Assembly (NCBI GenBank): GCA_030323885.1
Contig: CM059194.1
Coordinates: 6,099,686-6,163,685, forward strand
DNA length: 64,000 nucleotides
Source: Branchipolynoe longqiensis
Lineage: Eukaryota; Annelida; Polychaeta; Phyllodocida; Polynoidae
Direction: 5' to 3'
Position 1 is the first letter of the stretch. Every line of letters starts with the position of its first letter. Below are positions 11,395 through 22,700 of this stretch, one piece after another. Both the position numbers and the translations under genes were made by a program. The notes beneath the pieces are model-generated. The model was not told the DNA's origin and did not search any database. It worked only from the letters and a program-made list of their open reading frames with translations.

Positions 11395-11960
11395 ATATAA
11401 TACAATATAATCAATATGTTTAAGACACAACTCTCCATAATTAAGCATTTTGAGCTAAGAAACATACAATTTCAGTCAATTTACAGGCTGATGTTTACAT
11501 CACCATTGATTAGACATACGTAATTCTTGTTCTAAATATTAAAATGTCAAATGTGTCAACAACAAAATATATAACCAATATCTGATTAACACTACTCATT
11601 TTCTATTTCTACATATGTCATTAACCATAGGATATAAATAAAAACATGAATACAATAAGTAAAACTGACCCTGGCTATGTCTGAGTGCCCAGATTTGTCT
11701 AACTCTAAATGCACATGGCATAAGATGTACTGATTATATTGATGTAAATGCAATGCTGGATAAAACATTAATATCTTAATTTATTATATATATATATTTA
11801 GTTACTGTTCTATGTTTCAAACAAAAGCTGAGATGAGCTGAAACTAGCACATTTCATAGCTGCGCCCAGTGTATTAGCATGTGCCATGTGCTTCTCGCGG
11901 GTTTGTTTTGCTTTGACACACCCCACAATGCACAGCGCCGCTGGAATGGTGATGTAGTGT
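11395..11960. mobile_element. Second copy of the TA-type DNA element, inverted and truncated
   Basis: This is the reverse complement of about 6095-6690 with scattered differences: both share the stretches gctcaaaatgcttaattatg and aatgcaatgctggataaaa (in opposite senses). Its outer end reads ggtgatgtagtgtatt, matching the terminus; the inner terminus is missing. Confidence 0.8.
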
Positions 11961-12821
11961 ATTCAAACCAACAGTGTCGAGACGCTGATAGCGCTTGCTG
12001 CCTTATGATTAGTTTTTAATGGCTCTCTATGTAATATTGGAAAGGAAATAACTAAATGGTCTTTACCAGGCATGAATGTCATGGTTACCTGTATCCGGTG
12101 TGAGGCAAAGGCGTGTTTTTTTAACCAAACACATTAGCAAGCTGGGTCCAAAAACCAGACCAAGTTAATAGTGTCATGTCTGTCTCCAAACAACGACAGT
12201 TTTTGCTTCGTGGATAAATTGCTTCACCTCATCCCATCTTTATACGCATGCATTTGCTCCATATACACCTCACTGCAGGAAATGACAAAATTACGCATAC
12301 TTATATAACAAATACTGGGAAAACAACTTATCAAGTTGACAGAGCAGCTTTATAATTACCAGGGATGATAGTGGTGTGATAGGAAAAAATCGGAATTTGA
12401 CGGTGAGGGGGGCCATAATAGTAATACGGTCTCATTAATGACACCAGAATGACCTCTAGGCAGACCTGGTCATATGCATTGTGTCAAGCATATGCTTGGA
12501 GAGTACTACATGAAACGTACCCCCATCATTTTTATTTCTCCTCAAATTGAGACCTATATCAAAAATGTCCCCAGACTGTGAACAAAATCGGAAATCCACC
12601 GAAAATCAGAAATTTCTCATCCCTAAGTTACAGACTTTACATAGTATATTAGATCATTACGCACTGTCGTCAGACACCCCCCCCCCCCCTCCAGTCAGTC
12701 CCCTGCCCTTCAGAGCTGATATGTATTTTTACCTAGCTCAATGCTTGACAATAATAGGACTGGTTTGCTCAGTATCGGGATAATATGACAATGTGATACC
12801 GTGTCACGGAGCTGGTCGCTT
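11961..12821. other. Intron sequence, nothing recognised
   Basis: No coding frame with splice signals. A C run lies at 12676-12688. Confidence 0.4.
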
Positions 12822-13983
12822 AAAGGGCGCATTCCTAACACGCGGTATGCGAATGCGAATGTGGCAAAAAAATCGAAACGCCTTAAGTCAATGGACTACA
12901 TTCCTTACACGCGGTATGCGAATGCGTCAACTCGATCGGTCCCTGTAGCAATCGATGCGGCATGCGGTATGCGGCACGCGGTGTGTGAATAGAAACCTCA
13001 GTCGCACTTGTCCATTAGTTTTAGACTAGGAGAGGCGACTGAGCAGGAACGGTCACACACAGAGGCATAGAGGGGTGCCGTGTACATAGTGATTAGTGTG
13101 TGCGGAGGGGAAACATATGGTAGTACTAGTAGTAGTATTTGGTGGGGGTTCGGATTGGTAAAAATGCTACCAGAGCCACAAAAATATGAATACTTATCTA
13201 TAATTTGGTAATTATAAAGGTACGAACCCCCATGTGACGTACCAAGAGGTACATCGATATAAATACCATATTAGCTCATATACAGTGCAGTATGGAGTAT
13301 ACTTGTTTATTTTTATTTTTTTAAATATAGCCAGTCATGTGCCGCATGCCGCGTGTAATGGGGCTGTCACACTACGACGTTTCTCCCGGCGACCCGTCAG
13401 CGTTGAAAATAAAATCTTGCGCGTCGAGAAACGTCAAACTTTTCGGCGGTTTGGGGGAAAAGATCGGCGTCAGCACGGCGCGTTATGCGCGCGCGGCCAA
13501 CGTGTGTCGACGCGCTGGGAAAAAGAAAAAAAAAAGTTTGGCGCGACGTCTTCATTTAACCTTAAATGTTGCTAGGGCGTAAAACAAAAACGGCCCAGTT
13601 TGCGCAACGCGTGAGCAACGACCCTCCCGCGCGCGCCGTCTTCCTAGCGTTCCCATAACGTTATTCCGGCGCGTCCAACGCAGCGCAACGCGCGCCTAAC
13701 GTCCTTACCCATATATTTGCGCGCGCTGGCGGTCGTTGGGTTGTTTTTGACATGTTGAAAACCTTGGGCGATAGGGAACGCGCGCCGGCGTTTCGCGCCG
13801 ACCATCAACGTCAAAGATAATGTACCGACGTGTACCGACGCGCGCGTCTCGATATTTCACTAATTATCGCCCAAAAACACCACACGTTGACGGGTCGCCG
13901 GCGAGAAGCGTCGTAGTGTGACAGCCCCATTAGGAATCATGCCATTCGCATACCGCATACCGCGTGTAAGGAATGCGCCCTTT
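12822..13983. mobile_element. MITE of the GCGAAT family, carrying a nested element
   Basis: The termini AAAGGGCGCATTCCTAACAC and gtgtaaggaatgcgcccttt are inverted copies. Next to them are repeats of GCGAATGC and GCGGTATGCG words on each side. An inner motif (cagtcgcacttgtccatta, then ggaggcgactga-type) is shared with copies at 26.9 and 44.1 kb. A 573-bp element is inserted near the right end. No transposase. Confidence 0.8.
13358..13930. mobile_element. Nested TA-flanked MITE
   Basis: The termini ATGGGGCTGTCACACTACGA and tcgtagtgtgacagccccat are inverted copies flanked by TA at 13356-13357 and 13931-13932. The interior is very CpG-rich with many cgcg words and holds a 32-base SINE-A tail scrap (13555-13587). 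A related terminus fragment lies at 20222-20243. Confidence 0.8.
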
Positions 13984-13984
13984 A

Positions 13985-14087
13985 GTCTCCCAGTGGGGTA
14001 GCACTATGAAATTGTAATGAGTGTGTACTGTCACAAGTTGGAATACCCCCTGATATGACCTAAAATATTGCTAGAACATAATAAATG
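13985..14087 (+). mobile_element. SINE-A, 3' part
   Basis: Shows tctcccagtggggtagcac, gtgtgtactgtcacaagttg and the degraded tail tgctagaacataataaa, followed by a G run. Confidence 0.7.
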
Positions 14088-14249
14088 GCGGGGGGGGGGG
14101 AGGGAAACAACAAACCATCGGATTATGCATCTTAAATGATCGACATATGAAAGAGAGCTGATGCAAACTATGTAATTCCCATTTATTCAAATGGCTTTAT
14201 TTTTTATATATTTCCACTAGGACACCCAGCACATTGCCAGGTATTGGTT

Positions 14250-14575
14250 GATTGGTTGGTTGGTTGGTTGGTTGTCAGAGTTTTATGTCCTGGGAACAAA
14301 TAAGTGTTCACACTTCCTGTCTACCATTCGCTATATCGCATATCAGGACGGTACCGACTTGTGACAGTGCACACACATGCTGACTTTACAGTGCTGCCCC
14401 ACTGGGAAACCAAGCCGCCAGCAGCATGACCTGATATCCCACTCAATCACATTATCCTGACATTGAGCCAACCAGTCCTGGCCCTGTCCTAATAATGCTG
14501 AGCGCCTGGCTAGGAATCGACAAGTATTATCAATTTGTCATTGGTTTGACTCAACCAGGGTTCGAATCTGCCAAG
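14250..14575 (-). mobile_element. SINE-A, near full length
   Basis: Tail with (GGTT)n, body ggtaccgacttgtgacagtg and cattatcctgacattgagcc, head with actcaaccagggttcgaatc. Confidence 0.8.
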
Positions 14576-14870
14576 TCTCGAGATCCCTCATCGCAATCCC
14601 GGATTGTTCCGGCCTCCGTGCATTCCCTTGGGCAGCCCCGTGTACAACGATGGTCTCCGCCAGGGTCACTCGGCGATCAGGGGTTCAGTGTCCGCACTGA
14701 CCCGTTACCCGTGACCCGTGACCCGTGACCCGTGACCTCAGCTTGTGCAGCTTCACAAAGAGCTCAGCAAATTATACCCATATTTGGTAATTAGCAAGTA
14801 GGCTTACAAGTTGGTTGTTGTTTACACATAGACTGAATTTGGGAGAAAAGTACATGTTACCAATGTTGTC
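14576..14870. other. Short intron stretch with (GTGACCC)n
   Basis: About five GTGACCC units at 14702-14735; otherwise nothing recognised. Confidence 0.6.
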
Positions 14871-15690
14871 TTAAAGTTGCATAGTCCGATGGTTTTGAGT
14901 TTCTGCCATTTTTCTGAGATAAATATATTAAATTGATTGTCATAGCCCCCCCTGGCCGTAATTGATTAACACGACCCGGGTGACTCGGGCCACCCCAGTC
15001 ATCAGAATTCCAAATAGAACACCGCGAGTGGAGTCGACAAATACATGTGCCGTGTGCAAAAGAACTCGACCCCAGTAACCCACCTCTTGGCTGGGGTTTG
15101 CAAGGAGCGATGACATCACATTTGCACTGGTACCGTCCTGCAGGATAACAGCCACCGGTACCAGTCATACATATTTTTTTATGGTAATAACATAGATTAA
15201 TGAAATGGAACTATCACTAAACTATACCATCATAAAAATATTTAAATCATATTTTGCTGTAATTATATCAGCTATTAAAAAACAAATAAAAGGGCCACCA
15301 TTTTTGTCACCCCGAGCGTGGAGAAGTGTATTTGATTATTCGACCCGAGTCTGCAGGATGTACGCATCCGCCAAAAAGTGGCTCGGGTGACCAGAGTCGA
15401 TTAATCGATTACGCCCCCAGTGTTAGTTTGAAGTACCTTTTATTTTAATGGCTAAGTTTTGGGATAGTTTAAGTGCAAATATGTCAAATTAGTGTTGGCA
15501 AGCTTGCCAAAACTATGCCGCCGTAGGCTTCAACAGAAACAGGTTGTATTAAATTGACTCAGATTTCCCTTCTATGTGGCAACACATTTTTAATAAGTGC
15601 AGCCTTATGCAAGTTGGATATGTAGAATCAATTTTAGATAATTGTTTTGGTTTCGAAAATGTTATGCGTCATCGGACTATGCAGCTTTAA
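14871..15690. mobile_element. TTAA-flanked MITE carrying a nested element
   Basis: The ends TTAAAGTTGCATAGTCCGAT and atcggactatgcagctttaa are inverted copies. It belongs to the family seen whole at 18675 and 50550. The nested element at 14944-15413 raises its length to 820. Confidence 0.8.
14944..15413. mobile_element. Nested inverted-repeat element
   Basis: The ends ggccgtaattgattaacacg and tcgattaatcgattacgccc are imperfect inverted copies with gggtgactcggg-type subterminal words. Related sequence (gtcgactccactcgccgtgt, tcgacccgagt-like words) lies at 53800-54040. Confidence 0.6.
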
Positions 15691-15872
15691 AGTCGGCAGG
15701 TATACCTTGCCGGGAAAACAAACGAACTCGGAATAGTTCTAATTTGTGCCACAGTGTGGTGCATGCTTAGTACTGAACTTTTCCACTTGGTGGTGTAGAG
15801 TGACCTAGATTAGTCATGTGACAGCTGTTGTTGTGAAAATGGCTGGGTGAGTGGAGAGAAGGGAGAGTAAAC
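15687..15872 (+). repeat. Dispersed repeat bounded by TTAA, copy 2
   Basis: Matches 1937-2125 almost base for base and begins inside the TTAA of the preceding MITE. Confidence 0.7.
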
Positions 15873-16035
15873 CTGATGTATTTTCAATTTTCTTTAGAGT
15901 AGTTCAAACCGAAAATATATTTCACATTAAAGCAAATATATTTCCTGTTTTAACTACTCTAAAGAAAATTGAAAATACATCAGTTTTACTCTCCCTTCTC
16001 TCCACTCACCCATCCATTTTCAAAACAACAGCTGC
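15826..16035. repeat. Hairpin with arms of about 85 bases
   Basis: The left arm (cagctgttgttgtgaaaatg ... gatgtattttcaattttctt, tagagtagtt) is complementary to the right arm (aactactctaaagaaaattg ... cactcacccatccattttca). The loop is about 40 bases (15902-15949). Confidence 0.85.
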
Positions 16036-17810
16036 CAGCTACAGGCCCAGCCTCAGACCTCCCCCCCCCCCTTGACCTCAGCACTGACCCACTTCTCACC
16101 CAGCCTCAGCACCCCCCCACCCCTCCTCACACTGGCCTCAGCACTCTCCCTGGCCCAGTTCAGGTGCATTAAGTCTACAACTCTCCCCCCACATATCTGT
16201 AAAATATTCCGATTTACAGCATTGGTGGGGGAATGCAAAGGTTCTATTATTGATCGGGTGTACGTGACCAGGTGCATGTATGTGTATATGGAGGTGCTGG
16301 TGGTGCTTGATTGATTGGTAAATAGACATAGTGGTGCTGGCAGGACTGTGTGTTAGGGGCACTCAGAGCCTACCCCCTTCCCCCTCGGCTGGTCAGGATC
16401 ACCACACTCAGGCTCAAGGCAGGTGGTGGCCAGGGGAGGCACACAGCTTGGTGGTGGTGGGCACACCACTGGTAACCATGGGGACCAGGAATGCTGGATC
16501 CCTATTGGTAGAGCTAAGAATGCTTGTTTCTCATTGGGGGATTAGGGTGGTGTGATACTCTACACTGAATCCATGTACCATATAAATAATAAACCAGAGG
16601 GCTTGACTCTCTCTCTTCTTTCACACGTTATACTCTTCCTTTCTCTTTGCCTGTATTGATTTCACTATAGCCTGCCTACACAACCACAGATTCGAGCAGT
16701 AGACTTTACATCGGGTTATATAAAGATAAAAACTAAACAGAGTTGTGCTTGGAGAGCATTTGTCGGAGTACGGCTCCCGTCGCCATGAGGTCTACCGGGC
16801 CACTTTACCCGACGTTCTCTCTTATTTTCTGTTTAATTTTGTGGGTGTGTCTGTGTATGAGGTGTGTATGCAGTGTGTGTGTATGCATGACGTGTGTATG
16901 GTGGGTGGGTGCAGTGTGTGCATCAGGTGTGTTATGCAAGGTGTGTATGAGTCATGGATCCGGGTTGTGTGTATGCCGGGTGTGCGTATGAGGCGTGTAT
17001 GTGGCGTATGTGCATGAGGTGTGTATGCGGTATGTGTCCGGTGTGTATGCCGGGTGTGTGTGCGTGTGTGACATTCTCCAGGCCGTGCTGGTTCCCGGCG
17101 TGTTAACACAGTGGCGGGCAGCGTCCCGGGACACAAGTCGTCTGCTGGCCTAGTTTCCCAACACGAAGCCTGTACCCAGACGACATTTCTGCCAAGTCCC
17201 CCCCCCCCCCGCATCTCACCTGTACCCCCCCCCCCCCCACACACACCAACACACATACAAAGTACCTACTCAGCCATTAATGTCATTAATACAAAAGACT
17301 TCTCCAATAATCAGACATAACCCGGTTTTCCGGAACTACTCTTCCCGATTGTGGTCAGCTGACATTTTCCCGCCACTCTCTCCCCCCTCCCATCGCCCCC
17401 CCCCCCTCAGCTTTAATTGGTCGCCATGGCAACAGTCACTGAGACAACCACCTCAGCACTATCGCTGCCATGGCCTTATGGCCACACTGGACAGTCAGAA
17501 AGAGAGGATCCACTATGGCTGAGAAGTACCTAAAATGTCATGGCGGATGACATTCCCAAGACAGCACCGGAAACGGAAGTCAGTGGCGCTCCACACGGCC
17601 AAAGACAGCCACGCTTAAAAGCTTTGTGTTTGGGACCAGCTAGTCAATTTATGGAGAGTGCCCAGGGAAATGGGGAGCGCAAACTTCCTGCAGACCAACA
17701 CAAAAATATCACTGGCCATTCGCTTGGTTCGGCGTAAAGACTAATTAGAATTCTATCTTTGAACAAGCATTAATAGAATATTGTACATACGTCAGACCCA
17801 TTGGAATGGT
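16036..17810. other. C-runs, GT-rich block and unassigned sequence
   Basis: Poly-C runs lie at 16060-16071, 17200-17210, 17227-17240 and 17395-17407, and a GTGTATG-rich block at 16845-17075. A block at 16570-16740 has a TATAAATAATAAA box and pyrimidine-rich leader resembling an LTR, but no paired LTR, primer site or TG..CA ends could be defended. Many open frames here are low complexity. Confidence 0.5.
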
Positions 17811-18075
17811 GGAGTTCTACGTCCTGGCAGTGTCTACGGTCATATCAGAATGGATACCGACTTGTGAGTGTGCACTGATGGTGACTTATAGTGCTGCCCC
17901 ACTGGGAAATCAGGCCGCCAGTACCATGGCCCAATATCCCACCCAGTCAGATTATCCTGGCACTGAGCTAACCAGTCCTTTGTCCTATCCTATTAATGCC
18001 GAGCATCAAGCTAGGAAGCGAAAAGTACCAATTTTGTAAGTCATTGGTTTGACTCGACAGGAAGTCTGTCAAATT
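17811..18075 (-). mobile_element. SINE-A
   Basis: Shows ttctacgtcctggcag, gataccgacttgtgagtgtg, attatcctggcactgagcta and gtcattggtttgactcgaca; it stops within the head. Confidence 0.8.
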
Positions 18076-18674
18076 TTATCTGCAGACAACCACTGAGAGA
18101 ATATTTTACATGCGTCAGACCCACTGGAAGTTTGTGAAGAACAATTCAAATTCTGGCTGCGAAGAAGCATTGTCTGAATACTGTACATGCGTCAGACCCA
18201 CTTAGTTCTAATTGACCCGCCAGTGAAGGTGAGAACGAAACTAAGTAAAATTTAAAATAGAAATGGTGGCATTTGAGTAAATTAACGGGAATTATAATAT
18301 TATCGAGCATATATCTGTCATTAGGGGATAGGGAGATATAGGTTAATTGACATAAGGAGAAATTGGCATAGTTAACAAGAAAACTGTGTAAAATGGAAAT
18401 GGTAGTGTATGGTGATTTACTAGGAAATACCATGTTTGCTTTCCATGAAATCTATACGCTCTGCTGGAGAGGGCTGGCACTAACAATGTCTTAATGTAAA
18501 TAGAATGTGGGACGGTAACTGTAAATCATGAACAAATTTGAGAGTTCCTAAGAACAACTTGACTGTATCGCCTCCTGTAATGTTAGCTATATTTTGTGTG
18601 TTAAACCAGATGGGATGATTGAATAAGTTGAGCGTCTGCCTCCCGTTTTGGTAAGTCATTGGATTCAAAGTTAA

Positions 18675-19027
18675 TTAAAGCTGCATAGTCCGATGAAATA
18701 TCAAATTTTCAAAACCAAGCCAATAATCTAAATTTGATTTTACATATCTAACTCAGATACTGATGCACTTATTAAGCATTTGTTTCTGCGTAGAAGGCAA
18801 TACTGACAATTTAACAGAACCTGTTACTGCAGAAGTCTATGGTGTCAGAGTTTTGGCAAGCTTTCCAAAACTAATTTTCCATGTTTGCACTCAAAATATC
18901 TAAAAGATTTACCATTTAAAATAAAAGTAACTTTGAACTAATGTAAAGTAGATACTATTGATCGATCTCATATATTTATCTCAGAAAAGATACAGAACTT
19001 CAAAACCATCCGACTATGCAACTTTAA
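18675..19027. mobile_element. TTAA-flanked MITE, intact 353-bp copy
   Basis: The ends TTAAAGCTGCATAGTCCGAT and tccgactatgcaactttaa are inverted, each with TTAA. Internal landmarks are tgatgcacttattaagcatt, cagaacctgttactgcagaa and tgatcgatctcatatattta. No ORF. TTAA targets fit piggyBac-type or related transposases. Confidence 0.85.
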
Positions 19028-19098
19028 GCAGGGGAAATTGCAATTGCGGACAATTAGTCTTCCTCATTCCACTGCTCCTTTCCCTATCCTAGTAATGC
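19020..19098 (-). mobile_element. SINE-B tail fragment
   Basis: The segment tttaagcaggggaaattgca through ccctatcctagtaatgccg matches the tail of SINE-B at 19968 and 51133, and it runs straight into a SINE-A tail. Confidence 0.75.
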
Positions 19099-19104
19099 CG
19101 TTTG

Positions 19105-19835
19105 TCTGTTGTTGTTTTACGTCCTAGCAACATCTAAGGAGATATAGGTTAATTGACATAAGGAGAAATTGGCAGCGAGACGCCCAATGGAAGGTAACCA
19201 TACCAAAAGCACCCAGATAATACACCTCACAGCTACGTACAAGCCTATGATATGTAAATAGGAGTAGGCTAGTCTAGAAATAAGAGTAGAAAAAATAAAG
19301 CACATATATGCCAAGAAAATCCAAAAAAAATTAACATAGACTACTATAGTACTAACCAGACCAACCAACTATCTATCTGCTACTGAAATACAGGCAATCA
19401 AATACCTTATCAGCAGCTACTGTGTGATAAGACAACACCAACACTACAGCTGGCCAGCATTGAAAACAAGCCTGAATACCCAGGCTTATATGCTATGGAC
19501 AGTATAAATACAGCCTCAATTAAAAAAAAATATATAAAAAAAATAATATCAGGACGGGTACCGACTTGTGACAGTGCGCACTCATGGTGACTTTATAGTG
19601 CTGGCCTACTGGAATACCAGGTCACCAGCACCATGACCTAATATCCCACTCAGTCACATTATCCTGACACTGAGCCAACAAGTCCTTGCCATACCCTAAT
19701 AATGCCGAGCGCCAGGCTAGGAAGCGACAAGTATCAATTTTTAAGTCATTGGTTTGACTCGACCAGGGTTCGAACCCATGACCCCACACTCTAACTCACT
19801 CGATGCCAAGCAGGCATTATACTCCAGACTGGTCG
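19105..19835 (-). mobile_element. SINE-A interrupted by another retro-sequence
   Basis: The tail ttgttttacgtcctagcaac stops after aagg at 19138 and resumes as atatcaggacgggtaccgac at 19547. The head ends near 19830. Confidence 0.8.
19140..19546 (+). mobile_element. Retro-sequence with LINE-type 3' tail, inserted in SINE-A
   Basis: Shares gctacgtacaagcctatgat, aataggagtaggctagtcta and the tail gaaaacaagcctgaatac, tatggacagtataaatacag, poly-A with 30568-30890. No tRNA-like head or RT frame is visible. Its first 38 bases (ggagatataggttaattgac...) also occur at 18333-18370. Confidence 0.7.
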
Positions 19836-19955
19836 ACCGGGCGTGGTGGCCGAAACGGCACAATGCAGGCCTCGCATACGAGAGATCGGTTCCCAGTCGA
19901 GTCAAACCCAATGACTTATCAAATTGATACTTGTCGCTTCCTAGCCAGGCGCTCG
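19833..19955 (+). mobile_element. SINE-A head, inverted against neighbours
   Basis: The tRNA-like head ccgggcgtggtggccgaaac, then gtcgagtcaaacccaatgac and gatacttgtcgcttcctagc; it ends at gcgctcgag. Confidence 0.75.
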
Positions 19956-19967
19956 AGATTTTTTTTT

Positions 19968-20182
19968 GTTTAAGCAGGGGAAATTTCAGTCGCAGGCGAT
20001 TGGTCTTCCTCATTCCACTGCTCCTTGCCCTATCCTAATAATGCCAAGCGCCTGGCTAGGAAGCAACAAGTATCAATTTTTAAGTCATTGGTTTGACTCG
20101 ACCAGGATTCGAAACTACGACCCCACGATCTACCACACGGGAGACGGACGCTCTAACTCATTTGGCCATCCCGTCTGGCATT
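19968..20182 (-). mobile_element. SINE-B, full length about 215 bp
   Basis: It shares the SINE-A head (box-B-like ggattcga, cattyggccatcccgtctgg) and the adjoining gaagcaacaagtatcaattt. The tail is different: tttaagcaggggaaatttca, gtcgcaggcgattggtcttc, ctcattccactgctccttgc. Confidence 0.8.
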
Positions 20183-20407
20183 AATAGCATAAGGCAAGGG
20201 CTGGTTAGCTGGCGAGATACGTCGTAATGTGACAGGGCCATTAGATGTTACCACGACGTAGAACTATTTTTTTTAAACCAACCAGACTGGTCAGTCGGCC
20301 ACAACAAAAGTTGGGTCATGTCTTATTAAACAGGGCGCTTATAGCAGTGTCAGGGGAACATTCAAGATGGCCGATGTCATTCGTTAGTTGGCGCCACCGA
20401 TGTCTAT

Positions 20408-20981
20408 AGGTCCGTTCACACTGGCGAGTTAAGTCGCCTCAACTAGTTCGCTTCCTTTAGTTCGCCTCACATTGGTCGTGTGGACGTGATGTTGGTGCGA
20501 CTTAAGCCTGAGTCGCCTCATCTAGTTAGTTCGCTTCATCTAAACCACCTCTCGAGGTAGTTTAGATGAATCGAACTAACTTAAATCATCCCACCTAGCT
20601 TGTGTGGATGGTAGCGGTTTACTTGAAGCAGATTAAGCACATCACACTATATAATATAATTTGATCTATGAACCGGCTAGAGGTGCACCGATATTTTTTT
20701 CATCATTTATTTTTATGGTTTCACTGCCCAGCAGAAGTTTTGACCGTTCCAACACAATACGACTCAGTCTATACATATCTAGGTCGAACCGACACTCTCT
20801 CGTGGTGATGTCGACGAACCGAAAATGGCGCTGATTAGTATGGACTCGCTCATGCGCAGATATCGATTTCCGCCTTAAACCGCCCCAAGTACTTACTGTA
20901 TGTATGGACAGGACACCTAGTTCGCCTCCTCTAGTTCACCTTATCTAGTTCGGCCTAAAGTTGTGCTGTGTGAACGGGGCT
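20408..20981. mobile_element. MITE of the TAA class, copy 1
   Basis: Right end gtgtgaacggggct and left end aggtccgttcacac are inverted. The interior is rich in CTAGTTCGCCT words in both senses, plus a palindrome cctctcgaggtagtttaga at its middle. It is the opposite orientation of 24117-24678. The right flank is TAA and the left TAT. Confidence 0.8.
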
Positions 20982-21336
20982 TAACAGATGTCCGAAGCCG
21001 TGGAATGACCACCCAGGGAATCTGGGTCACAGGTCACGGGGTCACAAGTCTGGTCTTTGGGAGAGGATAGCGAGGGGGGCGGGGGGGGGGGGGCCCAACA
21101 CAAGTCGTGGAGTTACTCGCTCCAGGGTGGCTTACAACCCAACAGTCACGTGACCTAGATTAGAACCTAACAACAATGCTGGTATAATTCCAGAAATACT
21201 GCATCGTGACAGGTGACGCAGTGCAGTTTGTACAATTCGATGGTCTTCATTGTTCTTCTCAAAGTTGCATAGTTAAATAAAAGCATACAATTTTGACAAG
21301 CAAACAATATTATCCAATTCGCCATGAGTGTGCACT

Positions 21337-21450
21337 ATCATGTTGTTTTACGTCCTATCAACATCTAAGGCCATATCAGGATGGGTACCGACTTGTGACA
21401 ATGAGGTACTCATTCTGACTTTATAGTGTTGCCCCAATGGTAGACCAATG
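21337..21450 (-). mobile_element. SINE-A, 3' part
   Basis: Tail tgttgttttacgtcctatca and body ggtaccgacttgtgacaatg; it breaks after tagaccaatg. Confidence 0.75.
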
Positions 21451-21484
21451 TATTATGCAACTGTTATAATAATAATATTGACTA

Positions 21485-21650
21485 TTATCGACCACTCCAC
21501 AGATCGACCACTCCCCTATATCGATCGCTTTATTTGGGTCCGAACAATACCATTGTGAGGATATTCTAACTCTCTAAACCGACCACCTCCCTAAATGGAC
21601 CACTTAAAGTCGGTCCCATGGTCGGTCGATTTAGAGAGGTTTTACTGTAT
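21485..21650. mobile_element. Pogo/Tigger-like MITE, left end lost
   Basis: The right end ttagagaggttttactgta matches the 4881 copy. Inner segments (gatcgaccactcccctatat, cgatcgctttatttgggtcc) are shared in inverse sense. Confidence 0.65.
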
Positions 21651-22254
21651 CTCGAATAATGGCAATGTGCACATCTGCTACATGCAAAAACAAACCAGGT
21701 GGAAACTAGTGAATTGAGTCTGCCTTAAAACCACTGCCTTCTTGCTTTTGGAGTGGTTTGTAACCTTACGACGGTTACCGGCTGAGGAACTGCAGCAATA
21801 TGGAAATGCCCCAATAAATCGGTCCAAACTTTGGTTGAAGATTAATCTTCAGGTGGGATGGTTGTAGAAGCTGGGGATGTCTTTACAACATTCAAAATGG
21901 CAAAGCTTTGGGCGGCCCCGAATCAATCCAGTCCAGCGGTAGCAGAGCACTCGTATCCAGTAAGAGCAGCAAGGGTTCAGGAGGAAGGGATGGGTAAAGG
22001 TGGGTCCAGCAGGTTCCAGCAACAAGAACAAATCGAGAGAAACAATAAGGTACAGGGCCCCACCCAAGCAAACAACTCCCTCGATCAAGGGGAGAAGTAA
22101 GCTGAGGAGAAGAAAAAAAGGGTAGAGTATAGGAAAGAGAAATGAGGAGAGTTGAGTCAAAGGACTGTGTCTATTTGCTCTATGGTGACCAGCCGGCGAG
22201 CCAAAGACACGGACAGAGTAAGAGTAGAAAGTGATTTGCCAATTTAAATGCCCA
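21651..22254. other. Intron sequence, nothing recognised
   Basis: Open frames on both strands here have no splice or domain support. Confidence 0.4.
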
Positions 22255-22700
22255 GACAGCTTCCAACACTGACACTGACAGCAGTAACTAGGCCAGGCAG
22301 CACATTGACAGCTTCTGACACTGACAGCAGTGACTGGGCCAGGCTATGTGTTGACAGCTTCTGAGACTGACGGCAGTGACTGGGCCAGGCTTTGTGTTGA
22401 GACAGCTTCCGATACTGACAGCAGTGACTTCCAACATCAACACTGACACAGTGACAGATTCTGACACGCAGTGACTGGGCCAGGCTATGTGTTCAGACAG
22501 CTGGTGACACTGACAGCAGTAAATCGACCAGGCTGTACGTTGACAGCTTCTGACACTGATAGCAGTGATTGGGCCAGGCTGCGCATGGAGACAGCTTCTG
22601 ACACTGACAGCAGTGATTGGGCCAGGCTGCGCATGGAGACAGCTTCTGACACTGACAGCAGTAGTGACTGGGCCAGGCTGCGCATTGAGACAGCTGCTGC
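22255..22700 (+). repeat. Minisatellite, 48-bp unit, about 9 copies
   Basis: The unit is acagcttctgacactgacag, cagtgattgggccaggctgc, gcatggag. Because 48 is divisible by three, several frames stay open, giving false repeats of TDSSDWARLRM type. Confidence 0.9.

Noticed and set aside
16349..16790. Possible solo LTR with TATAAATAATAAA and a pyrimidine-rich leader
   Set aside because: No second LTR, primer-binding site, polypurine tract or target duplication could be identified.
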